NCBI GenBank assembly: GCA_024679565.1
Contig: JAIBDD010000013.1
Coordinates: 20,014-84,013 of the forward strand
From: Bacteroidota bacterium
GTDB lineage: Bacteria > Bacteroidota > Bacteroidia > NS11-12g > UBA9320
DNA: 64,000 nt
Reading direction: 5' to 3'
The position numbers and the translations under genes were made by a program. This document shows positions 19,525-28,700 of this stretch, piece by piece. The stretch's first letter is position 1. The number at the start of each line of letters is the position of its first letter. Below the pieces are notes generated by a model, which did not search any database, had not been told where the DNA came from, and worked only from the letters and a program-made list of their open reading frames with translations.

Positions 19525-19899
19525 ATGGCAAGGATTTCAGGTGTTGATTTACCTAAAAATAAAAGAGGCGTTATAGGGTTAACGTACATTTACGGTATCG
19601 GGCTTACTACAGCTCAAAATATTCTTACAGCGGGAAAAATTTCTTGGGATAAGAAAGTAAATGAATGGAATGACGATGATATCGCATCTATTCGTGAGGC
19701 GATTTCTCAAATGACTGTCGAAGGAGAGTTGAGATCTCAAACACAAATGAACATCAAACGTATGATGGACATAGGTTGTTACAGAGGTTTAAGACATAGA
19801 AAAGGATTGCCATTGAGAGGGCAAAGAACTAAAAACAATAGTCGTACACGTAAAGGTAAGCGTAAGACTGTTGCAGGTAAGAAAAAAGCCGTTAAGTAA
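19525..19899 (+). CDS. rpsM: 30S ribosomal protein S13
   Basis: The 124-residue protein begins [20 protein letters not shown] and has the S13 motif [20 protein letters not shown] with a basic C-terminal tail that touches P-site tRNA. It starts the classical alpha order rpsM-rpsK-rpsD-rpoA-rplQ. Confidence 0.97.
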   Translation: MARISGVDLPKNKRGVIGLTYIYGIGLTTAQNILTAGKISWDKKVNEWNDDDIASIREAISQMTVEGELRSQTQMNIKRMMDIGCYRGLRHRKGLPLRGQRTKNNSRTRKGKRKTVAGKKKAVK

Positions 19900-19912
19900 T
19901 AAATATTGAGTT

Positions 19913-20302
19913 ATGGCAACTGGTAAAAAGGTAACGAAGAAAAGAAAAGTTAATGTTGAGTCCACTGGACAAGTACACATTAAGGCAAGTTTTAACAACT
20001 TGTTAATATCTATCACAAACAACCAAGGACAAGTTATTTCTTGGTCAAGTGCTGGAAAAATGGGATTCAGAGGATCCAAGAAAAATACACCTTACGCAGG
20101 TCAAACAGCTTGTTTGGATTGTGCTAAGGTTGCAGCTGACGCTGGTTTAAGAAAGGTTGACGTGTTTGTTAAAGGTCCAGGTGCAGGTAGAGAGTCTGCT
20201 ATCAGATCATTACAAACAGTGGGTATAGAAGTTACATCTATTACAGATGTTACTCCATTGCCACACAACGGATGTCGTCCACCAAAAAGAAGAAGAGTTT
20301 AA
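19913..20302 (+). CDS. rpsK: 30S ribosomal protein S11
   Basis: The 129-residue protein has the S11 features [36 protein letters not shown] and the ending [16 protein letters not shown]. It forms part of the 30S platform. Confidence 0.97.
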   Translation: MATGKKVTKKRKVNVESTGQVHIKASFNNLLISITNNQGQVISWSSAGKMGFRGSKKNTPYAGQTACLDCAKVAADAGLRKVDVFVKGPGAGRESAIRSLQTVGIEVTSITDVTPLPHNGCRPPKRRRV

Positions 20303-20323
20303 TACATTTAGAAGTAAAGATAA

Positions 20324-20926
20324 ATGGCAAGATATACAGGTCCTAAGTCTAAAATCGCTCGAAAATTTAAAGAACCAATTTTCGGCCCTGATAAAGCACT
20401 GGAGAAAAAGAATTACCCTCCAGGACAACACGGTAATGCGAGAAGAAGAGGAAAAAAATCTGAATACGCAGTTCAGCTAGCTGAAAAGCAGAAAGCAAAA
20501 TACACTTACGGTGTATTGGAGAAGCAATTCGCAAATCTGTTTGACAAAGCTGCGCGTAAAAAAGGAATTACTGGTGAGAACTTATTAAAGTTCTTGGAGT
20601 CGCGTTTAGACAATACAGTGTACCGTTTAGGTATCGCTAAAACTAGAAGTGGCGCACGTCAGTTGGTTTCTCACAAGCACATGTTGGTGAATGGTGTTGT
20701 TACAAACATCCCATCTTACCAATTACGTCCTGGTGATGTGGTTTCTATTCGTGAGAAGTCAAAATCAATCGAGTTTATCACGGATTCACTTGCAAGCAGA
20801 GGAGAGTTTTCTTGGTTGCAATGGGACGATAGCGCATTGTCTGGAACTTACCTAAACCACCCAGAGCGTGTTGATATCCCTGAAAATATCAAGGAGCAGT
20901 TGATCGTTGAATTATATTCTAAGTAA
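20324..20926 (+). CDS. rpsD: 30S ribosomal protein S4
   Basis: The 200-residue protein begins [20 protein letters not shown] and contains an S4 RNA-binding domain ([20 protein letters not shown], then [12 protein letters not shown]). No zinc cysteines are present, so it is the C-minus form. S4 is a primary 16S rRNA binder and in enterobacteria represses the alpha operon; no pseudoknot leader was identified here. Confidence 0.97.
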   Translation: MARYTGPKSKIARKFKEPIFGPDKALEKKNYPPGQHGNARRRGKKSEYAVQLAEKQKAKYTYGVLEKQFANLFDKAARKKGITGENLLKFLESRLDNTVYRLGIAKTRSGARQLVSHKHMLVNGVVTNIPSYQLRPGDVVSIREKSKSIEFITDSLASRGEFSWLQWDDSALSGTYLNHPERVDIPENIKEQLIVELYSK

Positions 20927-20944
20927 TCATAATTAAAAGAAGAA

Positions 20945-21937
20945 ATGGCAATTTTAGATTTTCAAAAACCGGATAAGGTTATCATGCATAAGGAAACAGA
21001 CAATTATGGTCTGTTTGAATTTTCTCCTTTAGAAAAAGGATATGGTGTTACTGTTGGTAATGCTATGAGAAGAATCTTGTTGTCTTCCTTGGAAGGTTAT
21101 GCGATTACTTCAATCAAAGTTCCTGGTGTAGATCACGAATTCTCAACGATAAAAGGGGTGTCTCAAGACATCACTGAGATAATCTTAAACTTAAAACAAG
21201 TAAGATTTAAGAAAGTAACTGAAGGACACGAAGTAGAAAAAATCTATGTTTCTTTAAAAGGAAGAGATGTTTTTACTGCTGGTGATATCTCTAGATATAC
21301 AAATTCGTTTGAGATCCTTAATCCAGATTTAGTTATCTGTGATATGGAGCCTTTCGTTAATTTGGAAATAGAATTAACTATTGATAAGGGTAGAGGTTAT
21401 GTTCCATCTGAAGAGAACCTTCCTGCTGACGCTCCAATCGGTTTAGTACCTATCGATTCTATCTTTACACCAATCAAAAATGTAAAGTTTAGAGTTGAGG
21501 ATTTTAGAGTAGAGCAAAGAACGGATTACGAAAAATTAATCTTTGAAGTTTCTACTGACGGTTCTATTCACCCAGAAGATGCCTTGAAAGAAGCTGCTAA
21601 AATTATGATTCAGCACTTAGTGTTGTTCTCAGATGAAAGCATCTTGTTAGATAGCCAAGTAAAAACAAAAACTGCAGAAGTTGACGAGAACACACTTCAC
21701 ATGAGAAAGATATTGAAAACTTCTCTTGCTGATCTTGATCTTTCTGTACGTGCATACAACTGTTTGAAAGCTGCAGAAATTAGAACTTTAGGGGAGCTAG
21801 TAAGCTACCATATTGAAGACTTATTGAAATTCAGAAACTTCGGTAAAAAGTCATTGACCGAGCTTGAAGAGTTTGTAAGAGAAAAAGGATTGAATTTTGG
21901 AATGGATGTCGCTAAATACAACTTAGACGACGAATAA
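20945..21937 (+). CDS. rpoA: DNA-directed RNA polymerase alpha subunit
   Basis: The 330-residue protein has the N-terminal dimerisation and assembly domain ([39 protein letters not shown]) and the C-terminal domain ([35 protein letters not shown]) that contacts upstream DNA and activators. Its place between rpsD and rplQ is standard. Confidence 0.97.
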   Translation: MAILDFQKPDKVIMHKETDNYGLFEFSPLEKGYGVTVGNAMRRILLSSLEGYAITSIKVPGVDHEFSTIKGVSQDITEIILNLKQVRFKKVTEGHEVEKIYVSLKGRDVFTAGDISRYTNSFEILNPDLVICDMEPFVNLEIELTIDKGRGYVPSEENLPADAPIGLVPIDSIFTPIKNVKFRVEDFRVEQRTDYEKLIFEVSTDGSIHPEDALKEAAKIMIQHLVLFSDESILLDSQVKTKTAEVDENTLHMRKILKTSLADLDLSVRAYNCLKAAEIRTLGELVSYHIEDLLKFRNFGKKSLTELEEFVREKGLNFGMDVAKYNLDDE

Positions 21938-21956
21938 TATTTGACTTAAGAAGGAA

Positions 21957-22493
21957 ATGAGACACGGAAAGAAATTTAATCATCTAGGTCGTAAGAAGGG
22001 CCATAGAGAAGCGATGTTGTCTAATATGGCATCTTCGTTGATAATTCACAAACGTATATTTACAACAACAGCGAAAGCAAAAGCGTTGCGTGTATTTGTT
22101 GAGCCATTGATTACAAAATCAAAGGAGGACTCAACACACTCTAGACGTGTTGTATTTAGCTATTTACAAAACAAAGATTCTGTAAAGGAATTGTTTAGTA
22201 CTGTAGCTGAGAAAGTAGCTGATAGACCAGGTGGTTATACTAGAATCCTTAAAACACATAACAGACAAGGTGATAACGCCGAAATGTGTATGATGGAGTT
22301 AGTAGACTTTAACGAGGCTATGTTAGATCAAAAGGTTTCTAAGAAATCTGGCGCATCGAAATCAAAACGTACACGTCGTGGTGGTAAAAAAGCTGAAACA
22401 GTTGCTGCTGAGCCAGTTGCTGAAGTGGTTGAAGAAGCACCAGAAACAACACCAGAAGCTTCAACAGAAGCGGAAGGTGATTCGAAAGAATAG
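21957..22493 (+). CDS. rplQ: 50S ribosomal protein L17 with acidic C-terminal extension
   Basis: The first 120 or so residues are standard L17 ([54 protein letters not shown]). They are followed by a Lys/Arg linker and an Ala/Glu-rich tail of roughly 40 residues ([20 protein letters not shown]). The tail is low in complexity and probably disordered; similar tails occur in other Bacteroidota L17 proteins. It is the last gene of the array, and a terminator follows. Confidence 0.95.
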   Translation: MRHGKKFNHLGRKKGHREAMLSNMASSLIIHKRIFTTTAKAKALRVFVEPLITKSKEDSTHSRRVVFSYLQNKDSVKELFSTVAEKVADRPGGYTRILKTHNRQGDNAEMCMMELVDFNEAMLDQKVSKKSGASKSKRTRRGGKKAETVAAEPVAEVVEEAPETTPEASTEAEGDSKE

Positions 22494-22514
22494 GACTTAC
22501 TTTAAAATATATAG

Positions 22515-22541
22515 AAAGGGCATCGTAGATGCCCTTTTTTT
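22515..22541 (+). terminator. Terminator of the ribosomal array
   Basis: A hairpin with stem AAAGGGCATC / GATGCCCTTT and loop GTA is followed by a run of Ts. It is a clear intrinsic terminator 20 bases after rplQ. Confidence 0.9.
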
Positions 22542-22604
22542 GTGTCTCATAACTTCTAAATACCCGAAGTTTGTAGATATTTGCAACTGTAAAAAACAAA
22601 CGAA

Positions 22605-23729
22605 ATGCAGCGAGAAACTTTAGAAAGCATAAAGCCTGAGGTGGATTTTCTTCCGCTTAATGGCACAGATCATATTGAGTTCTATGTTGGTAATGCAAAG
22701 CAATCGGCATACTATTACCAAATGGCCTGGGGGTACGAATTAGTAGCCTATGCAGGACCAGAAACAGGGGTGCGCGAAAAAGCGTCATATGTTTTAAAAC
22801 AAGGTAAAATTGTACTAATTCTTTCTACAGCATTAAACGCAAATACAGAAATATCAAACCATGTAAATACACATGGAGACGGTGTTAAATACTTGTCGTT
22901 ATGGGTGGATGATGCAACAAAATCATACGAAGAGACAATTAAAAGAGGTGCCAAGTCTTACATGGAGCCAACGCGCTTTGAAGATGAACATGGTTACGTT
23001 ATTATCTCTGGTATTCATACCTATGGTGAAACCATTCACAAGTTTGTTGAGCGATCAAACTATAACGGTGTATTCTTACCGGGATACGAGAAGCCTACAC
23101 ATAAAATTAATTCTACGCCTGTCGGCCTAAAACACATCGACCACTGCGTTGGTAATGTTGAGTTGGGTATGATGGACGAGTGGGTGAAGTTTTATGAAGA
23201 TGTTTTAGGATTTAGATTACTGTTGACATTTGATGATGATGACATATCTACAGAGTACTCTGCATTAATGTCGAAGGTTGTGAGCAATGGAAATGGTTAT
23301 GTAAAATTTCCCATTAACGAACCTGCAGATGGTAAGCGCAAGTCACAAATAGAAGAGTACCTAGACTTTTATGGTGGAGCTGGAGTGCAACACATCGCTG
23401 TAGCCACCGACGACATCTTACATACTATCAGTGAATTGAGAAACCGAGGGATTGAGTTTTTATATGTCCCTGATACCTATTATGAGGACTTACTAGAACG
23501 TGTAGGTGATATTCAAGAAGATGTTGCAGACTTGAAGAAACATAACATCTTGGTGGATCGTGATGACGAAGGATACCTGTTACAGATTTTTACCAAGCCA
23601 GTTGAGGATCGTCCAACGTTGTTTTTCGAAATTATTCAGCGCCGAGGAGCACAATCGTTTGGCAAAGGAAACTTCAAAGCCTTGTTTGAATCCATAGAAA
23701 GAGAACAAGAACGTAGAGGAAACTTATAA
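22605..23729 (+). CDS. hppD: 4-hydroxyphenylpyruvate dioxygenase
   Basis: The 374-residue enzyme converts 4-hydroxyphenylpyruvate to homogentisate in tyrosine breakdown. Two vicinal-oxygen-chelate domains are visible (GTDHIEFYVGNAKQSAYYYQ and GLKHIDHCVGNVELGMMDEW). The iron ligands expected for the family are present: His180, His263 in VQHIAVATDD, and Glu342 in LFFEIIQRRG. The C-terminal gate helix with GKGNFKALFESIEREQ is intact. Homogentisate dioxygenase, the next enzyme, is not in the window. It is followed one base later by a small secreted protein gene. No clear promoter was found in the short gap after the ribosomal terminator. Confidence 0.95.
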   Translation: MQRETLESIKPEVDFLPLNGTDHIEFYVGNAKQSAYYYQMAWGYELVAYAGPETGVREKASYVLKQGKIVLILSTALNANTEISNHVNTHGDGVKYLSLWVDDATKSYEETIKRGAKSYMEPTRFEDEHGYVIISGIHTYGETIHKFVERSNYNGVFLPGYEKPTHKINSTPVGLKHIDHCVGNVELGMMDEWVKFYEDVLGFRLLLTFDDDDISTEYSALMSKVVSNGNGYVKFPINEPADGKRKSQIEEYLDFYGGAGVQHIAVATDDILHTISELRNRGIEFLYVPDTYYEDLLERVGDIQEDVADLKKHNILVDRDDEGYLLQIFTKPVEDRPTLFFEIIQRRGAQSFGKGNFKALFESIEREQERRGNL

Positions 23730-23730
23730 G

Positions 23731-24177
23731 ATGCGCAATACGGTCATTGCCATTCTTTTGTTCTTTGGGTTGTCTGCTGAAAAATGTAACCAGCCACCAC
23801 AGCATTTGGTTGCTTTAACACTAACACAAACTGAAGCTTACTGTGGAGGAGCAATGCCTCCACCAGAATTAATCAAGGATTTGGCTACGCCTAAACCTTA
23901 TACGGGAGCAAAAGTGTACGTATATGGTGATGGTCTAATTTGTTTAGATAGCATATCGGCTACTGATACAAATTACGAAAACAGGCTTAATACCGGACAT
24001 TATACGATACGATTGGTGTCAAAGCTTGAAGACCTTGAAACCATTCAGGGTGAGGAGCAAAGGTGTCTCACGGCATTTAATCAAAGAATTTTGTCAATGT
24101 TCGATGTTTTAGGAGATACCACCCTAATTGCAAACTTGTACTTTGGATGTAATCCGTGTTTGCCTCCGCCGCCTTGA
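23731..24177 (+). CDS. Small exported protein with YCGGA and CNPC motifs (paralogue 1)
   Basis: I do not recognise a named family. The 148-residue protein starts with a hydrophobic export signal and has Cys19 just after it, but the sequence before it (SAEK) is a poor lipobox, so lipidation is doubtful. The body has YCGGA at residues 37-41 followed by MPPPE, a TGHYTIRL strand, Cys112 and the end CNPCLPPPP. The same motif order appears in the convergent gene next door, so the two are distant paralogues. The even number of conserved Cys suggests disulfides outside the cytoplasm. It starts one base after hppD and may be co-transcribed with it. Confidence 0.7.
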   Translation: MRNTVIAILLFFGLSAEKCNQPPQHLVALTLTQTEAYCGGAMPPPELIKDLATPKPYTGAKVYVYGDGLICLDSISATDTNYENRLNTGHYTIRLVSKLEDLETIQGEEQRCLTAFNQRILSMFDVLGDTTLIANLYFGCNPCLPPPP

Positions 24178-24726
24178 TTATGGTCTTGGTTCTTCACAAG
24201 GGTTACACTCCTTGTTCATAATCACTTTGTAGGCAGACTTGCCTCCGATAATCTTTAATGGAGTTGCCGTCATCCGCTTCCAGTTAAGTTCACATGCCGC
24301 TTTGTACGCGTCTTCATCCATAGCATCTTCTTGGTCATTAGAAACATCCTGTGTTTTGTCTGGTTCAGCTTTATCCTCAACAACTGGTGCGGGAATATTT
24401 AATTGATAAAATGACACAACATACAACCCAGTGTCTAATGCTACTGTTGCAAAACCAGCTTTATCAAAATTGACTTTTATTTCATCTGTAAAGGTCTTTG
24501 GATTTACAAATTTTGAAATGTACGCCGATTGGTTTGCAAATAACTTTAGTTCGTTGATGTCTTCCATCACCTCATCATTAGGTTGTGCTCCACCACAGTA
24601 CTGTTCTTGATACTCGATACTTATAGTTCGAGCATTTTTGTCGTCAGCGCTTATTTTCGACTTCCCTTTGCAGCCTATTAATACAGATACAAGTGGAATT
24701 AGATACAGTAGATTTTTTGTCTTCAT
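24178..24726 (-). CDS. Lipoprotein with YCGGA and CNPC motifs (paralogue 2)
   Basis: No named family is recognised. The 182-residue protein has a good lipoprotein signal with LIGC, Cys19 being the lipidated residue. YCGGA lies at residues 43-47 followed by QPNDE, then DTGLYVVSF, Cys145 and CNPCEEPRP at the C terminus. An acidic insertion (about residues 117-139) is absent from the paralogue. It is the last gene of the surE-lpxB operon, starting directly after the lpxB stop, and it ends on the very base next to the end of paralogue 1. An envelope role is likely from the lipobox and the lpxB neighbour, but the function is unknown. Confidence 0.75.
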   Translation of the reverse strand: MKTKNLLYLIPLVSVLIGCKGKSKISADDKNARTISIEYQEQYCGGAQPNDEVMEDINELKLFANQSAYISKFVNPKTFTDEIKVNFDKAGFATVALDTGLYVVSFYQLNIPAPVVEDKAEPDKTQDVSNDQEDAMDEDAYKAACELNWKRMTATPLKIIGGKSAYKVIMNKECNPCEEPRP

Positions 24727-25800
24727 TTATATTTTTGTAATTTTTATTGCAGCTTGCTTTGCTGCTGATTGCTGGCCTAAAACCGACCAAAGCGTTTTGT
24801 AACTTTCTTTGATAACCTCCGACGAGGTTTCATTTAATAGTTTATTCACTTCTTCTTCCAAATGTACCACATTAAACGTGCCCTGAATTAATTCTCGTAT
24901 CACAAGTTTGTCCAAAATCAAGTTGACAGGTGATATGAATTTTATTTTTACCAAAAGTTTGCCGAGGAAGAATGAAACCGGATTGGCTTTATAACACACC
25001 ACTTGAGGCGTGTTTAACAAGGCCGTTTCTAAATTGGCCGTGCCAGAGGTAACAATCGCTGCTTTGGCTTGATATACCGTGGTATATGTGTCTCCTGTGG
25101 TCAGTTCAACATTGTCAGGAAACGTGTAAGGTTGAAACAATTCCGGATCATGCGCAGCAATCTTAAAAGATACATCTGAGCGACTTTTGGCAAATGCTAA
25201 CAGGGTTGGTAAAATGCGGGTTATTTCCTGGTTTCTACTACCCGGTAAAAGCGCCACATACTCTTGCTGAGCTTTATGACTGTTGTCGTTGAGGTAGCCC
25301 TGTATTTGCTCCACCACAGGATTTCCTACGTAATGCGCTTTAACGCCATGACGTCTGAAATAATCTTCTTCAAAAGGGAAAATGCAATACCCAACGTCGA
25401 CGTATTTTTTAATTTTTGAGACACGCTTTTCGTTCCAAGCCCATACCTTAGGCAGAATGTAAAAGTGTGTTTCTATACCTTTTTCTTTACAAAATTTGGC
25501 GATCTTAAGGTTAAACCCTCCGTAGTCTACCAGTATTACTCGGTCTGGGTTAAAGCTGGAAATCTCTGATTTAATCTTGGTGAAGAGTTTCTTTATTTTT
25601 CCAAGATTCGCAATCACCTCAACAAATCCCATAAAACTATAATCACTGTAGTCTACAACTAGATTTACTCCTGCTGCAGACATTTTTGGTCCACCCATAC
25701 CATTAAGCTTAGCAGACGAATCAATATTCGAAATCTCTGATACTAAATTCGAGGCATGCAAGTCTCCAGAGGCTTCTCCAGCTATTATAAAGTACTTCAC
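24727..25800 (-). CDS. lpxB: Lipid-A-disaccharide synthase
   Basis: The 357-residue glycosyltransferase joins UDP-diacylglucosamine and lipid X in lipid A synthesis at the inner membrane. It has the family start KYFIIAGEASGDLHAS, the VDYGGFNLKIA and PKVWAWNEKRV segments, LLPGSRNQEI, and TSGTANLETALLNTPQVVCY. It overlaps the upstream small membrane protein gene by four bases and is followed directly by the YCGGA lipoprotein gene, so all are probably one operon with surE. Confidence 0.94.
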   Translation of the reverse strand: MKYFIIAGEASGDLHASNLVSEISNIDSSAKLNGMGGPKMSAAGVNLVVDYSDYSFMGFVEVIANLGKIKKLFTKIKSEISSFNPDRVILVDYGGFNLKIAKFCKEKGIETHFYILPKVWAWNEKRVSKIKKYVDVGYCIFPFEEDYFRRHGVKAHYVGNPVVEQIQGYLNDNSHKAQQEYVALLPGSRNQEITRILPTLLAFAKSRSDVSFKIAAHDPELFQPYTFPDNVELTTGDTYTTVYQAKAAIVTSGTANLETALLNTPQVVCYKANPVSFFLGKLLVKIKFISPVNLILDKLVIRELIQGTFNVVHLEEEVNKLLNETSSEVIKESYKTLWSVLGQQSAAKQAAIKITKI

Positions 25801-26084
25801 AGAAAATGGATAATCAAAATAACGATGCCGTATAAAATTGTAGCGCCAATTAATCCACGCAGAAATCTCACCTTGGGTTTTTTCTTAAACGGGATAAAAA
25901 AGATCATGTTGGCAATTAAACTCAGACGTAAAAACGGACTGATGCGTTTAAGGTTTAAATTCAAATGATCCATGTCGGTAAAATCGATATCTGGGTCTAT
26001 ACCAATGCAGATAAGCAATAGCGCAATCGCAGGACAAAGCAATCCAACAACCAATCCCCAGGGCAGCGTATTAAATTTATTCAT
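25797..26084 (-). CDS. Small three-helix membrane protein between surE and lpxB
   Basis: I do not recognise a named family. The 95-residue protein has hydrophobic helices at about residues 9-27, 50-66 and 76-94, joined by a basic loop (FKKKPKVRFLRG). It overlaps surE by eight bases and lpxB by four, so it is translationally coupled to both. The overlaps and good frame make it a real gene. Location suggests a link with lipid A or envelope work, which is inference only. Confidence 0.75.
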   Translation of the reverse strand: MNKFNTLPWGLVVGLLCPAIALLLICIGIDPDIDFTDMDHLNLNLKRISPFLRLSLIANMIFFIPFKKKPKVRFLRGLIGATILYGIVILIIHFL

Positions 26085-26853
26085 TTAAGTTCCAGTTGTT
26101 CAATGTTCCAATGGCATGGTGTGCCGTCAAATCGAACTGCACAGGTACAACAGAGGCATATCCGTTTTTTAAAGCCCATTCATCCGTATCTTCTCCATTA
26201 TCCATGTTCACAAATTTGCCGGTTAACCAATAGTATTTTCTTTTATAAGGATCTATTCGTTCGTCAAATTCCTCTACCCATTTGGCTTTCGCTTGTCTAC
26301 ATACCTTTATTCCTTTTAACTCTTCTTTTGGCAAGTTTGGTATGTTTACGTTTAACAAGCAATCGGTTGGTATTTTTTTGTCCAACACCTTTGTTGCGAC
26401 TTGTGTAACCACATCGGCTGCAGCTGTAAAATCTGCGTCCATGCTGTAATCTAACAACGAAAAGCCAATCGCTTGTAAGCCGTCTATGGCTCCCTCCATA
26501 GCTGCCGACATAGTGCCTGAATAGATAACATTAACCGATGAGTTAGAACCATGGTTTATGCCAGATACAAGTAAATCAGGTCTGCGGTCTAGCACCTTGT
26601 CTAATGCAAGTTTAACACAATCTGCAGGCGTGCCTGAGCATTGATACGCCAGCACCTCTGGTCCAAAATAATCACTTTTCTCTAACCGCAGGGATTCATT
26701 TATGGTAATGGCGTGTCCCATTCCAGATTGCGGACTATCAGGTGCTACAACAACAACCTCACCCAGTTTTTTCATACAATCGACCAGCACGCGAATTCCT
26801 GGTGCAGTGATACCATCGTCGTTACTGATTAATATAAGAGGCTTATTATTCAT
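26077..26853 (-). CDS. surE: 5'/3'-nucleotidase SurE
   Basis: The 258-residue phosphatase has the SurE active-site motif ISNDDGI near residue 10 with the paired metal-binding Asp, then DSPQSGMGHAIT, SGTPADCVKLAL and SGINHGSN with YSGTMSAAMEG. It hydrolyses nucleoside monophosphates. It heads the operon with the small membrane protein, lpxB and the YCGGA lipoprotein. A consensus promoter lies only five bases from the ATG, so the mRNA may be nearly leaderless. Confidence 0.95.
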   Translation of the reverse strand: MNNKPLILISNDDGITAPGIRVLVDCMKKLGEVVVVAPDSPQSGMGHAITINESLRLEKSDYFGPEVLAYQCSGTPADCVKLALDKVLDRRPDLLVSGINHGSNSSVNVIYSGTMSAAMEGAIDGLQAIGFSLLDYSMDADFTAAADVVTQVATKVLDKKIPTDCLLNVNIPNLPKEELKGIKVCRQAKAKWVEEFDERIDPYKRKYYWLTGKFVNMDNGEDTDEWALKNGYASVVPVQFDLTAHHAIGTLNNWNLNE

Positions 26854-26858
26854 TAAGG

Positions 26859-26889
26859 CGAAATTAACCTGATGTTAACAGTCAACAAA
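26859..26889 (-). promoter_or_regulatory. Promoter of the surE-lpxB operon
   Basis: Read on the minus strand: TTTG, exactly 19 bases, then TAATTTCG, a one-base variant of TAnnTTTG. The box ends five bases before the surE ATG, which would leave almost no 5' untranslated region. Confidence 0.65.
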
Positions 26890-26938
26890 ACATAATTCAC
26901 ATTTTGCAAAAACATACATAAGTAGACCATTTGCTAGT

Positions 26939-26946
26939 TATTTTTG
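26939..26946 (+). promoter_or_regulatory. Possible -7 box directly before recN
   Basis: TATTTTTG is a perfect -7 box ending three bases before the recN ATG. No TTG is seen 19 bases upstream, so the match could be chance; if real, the recN message is leaderless. Confidence 0.4.
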
Positions 26947-26949
26947 TGT

Positions 26950-28599
26950 ATGCTCAAAGCGCTAAAAGTAGATAACTACGTATTAATTAAATCCCTTCAT
27001 TTCAGTCCATCTGAAGGCTTTAATATTATTACTGGCGAAACTGGGGCCGGGAAGTCTATCTTAATTGGAGCGCTTGGCTTAATTCTGGGTGAGCGTGCAG
27101 ACACACAAGTTGTAGCTGAATCTGGTTTGAAATGTGTGATTGAAGGCGTTTTTGATGTTACAAATCTGCAGTTGAAACCACTATTTGATCGATTGGATTT
27201 AGATTACTATGATGAGGCGATTTTACGTCGGGAAATTTTAGCTTCAGGTAAATCAAGAGCCTTTATAAATGATACACCTGTCGGCTTGACAGCACTTAAG
27301 GAGGTTGGAAGCAAGCTTGTGGATATCCATTCACAACATCAAACATTGCAATTAGGGAATCAAGCATTTTTGTTTGATTGGTTAGATACAGTAAGTGGAG
27401 TTGGTGATCTGTCGGAAAGTTATAAAGCAGTTTTTAGTGAATTACAATCTGCAAAAAAGAAACTCGAGGTGCTACAAGCAGAGGTAGACCAACAACTCAC
27501 AGAGCAGGACTATTATCAGTTTCTGTACAATGAGTTGGAAGAGGCAAATCTTGAAAGCCTTTCAGCTACTGATATTGAATCTGAATTTGAAGTACTTCAA
27601 AATGCGGAGGAAATTGGAGAAGTGGTTGGGCGAAGTATTCAAGCGCTACAGGATGATGAAGATGCCTTGTTAGGGCGGTTGCAGGGGGTTGGCCATACAT
27701 TAAACAAGTTGAGTGGGGGAGAAGCCCTGAACAAAATATTAGAGCGATTAACTAGTGTTCAATACGAACTTGAAGAAATTGGTTCAGATTTGAAGTCTTA
27801 CGGTTTAGGGATTCAGCCTGACCCAGAGCGACTCACCGCACTTAATGACCTGATGAGCAGGCTACATCAACTTCAAACCAAACACAAGTCACAATCTATA
27901 TTAGAGCTTATAAAAATTCGGGACGATTTGGAAACAAAGTTGTCGTTGAATGTCGGCAGAGAAAACGAACTTGAACAGCTGAAAGAAGCCATTGAGGCAC
28001 GTTCTAATGAGTGCACTAAGCTTGCCCATGAGCTACATGAAAAACGATTGGCACAGTTGCCGCACATAGAGCAAAAAGCCAATGCAGACCTGGATTACTT
28101 AGGGTTGATTAACGCAGAGTTGCGGTTGGATGTACAATCGACAGAAGAATTGTCGATGTATGGTTTAAGTGCATTTCAGTTGTTGTTTGCGTCAAACAAG
28201 GGCAGTCAAGCCAAACCTGCGCATAAAGTAGCTTCCGGAGGAGAACTTTCGCGTTTGATGCTCATCCTAAAATCCTATTTGGCAAAGAATAGAAAGCTAC
28301 CCACATTGATTTTTGATGAAATTGATACGGGAGTTTCTGGAGAGATAGCACTTAAAATGGGGGAGATGATGTCTTCACTTGCAGGTAAAATGCAGATTGT
28401 GTCGATTACACATTTACCACAGATTGCTTCTAAAGGAAATGCGCATTTTTACGTCTATAAACAACTGGACAACGAGCAGACCGTAACGTTTGTAAAAGAG
28501 TTGAACGACACAGAACGTGTTCAGGTGTTAGCACAAATGTTAAGCGGGGAAAACCCAACCGAAGGGGCGCTAGCAAACGCGAGAGAGTTGTTGAATTGA
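26950..28599 (+). CDS. recN: DNA repair protein RecN
   Basis: The 549-residue SMC-like ATPase works in double-strand break repair. It has Walker A GETGAGKS (about residues 29-36), a central coiled coil (roughly 150-370), the ABC signature VASGGELSRLMLILK and Walker B LPTLIFDEIDTGVSGEIA, then the H-loop VSITHLPQIA. The ATG giving MLKALKVDNYVLIKSL matches the family; the TTG two codons upstream overlaps the predicted -7 box and is unlikely. It is divergent from surE. Confidence 0.95.
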   Translation: MLKALKVDNYVLIKSLHFSPSEGFNIITGETGAGKSILIGALGLILGERADTQVVAESGLKCVIEGVFDVTNLQLKPLFDRLDLDYYDEAILRREILASGKSRAFINDTPVGLTALKEVGSKLVDIHSQHQTLQLGNQAFLFDWLDTVSGVGDLSESYKAVFSELQSAKKKLEVLQAEVDQQLTEQDYYQFLYNELEEANLESLSATDIESEFEVLQNAEEIGEVVGRSIQALQDDEDALLGRLQGVGHTLNKLSGGEALNKILERLTSVQYELEEIGSDLKSYGLGIQPDPERLTALNDLMSRLHQLQTKHKSQSILELIKIRDDLETKLSLNVGRENELEQLKEAIEARSNECTKLAHELHEKRLAQLPHIEQKANADLDYLGLINAELRLDVQSTEELSMYGLSAFQLLFASNKGSQAKPAHKVASGGELSRLMLILKSYLAKNRKLPTLIFDEIDTGVSGEIALKMGEMMSSLAGKMQIVSITHLPQIASKGNAHFYVYKQLDNEQTVTFVKELNDTERVQVLAQMLSGENPTEGALANARELLN

Positions 28600-28700
28600 T
28601 TTGTGTGAGACCGAAGCTTTAACCAGTAAAGAAAATAGAACGAATTCTCTCATTTACGTTCTTTCTTAATCTTCCCCCAAGCAATTACTTTTACTCCTTT

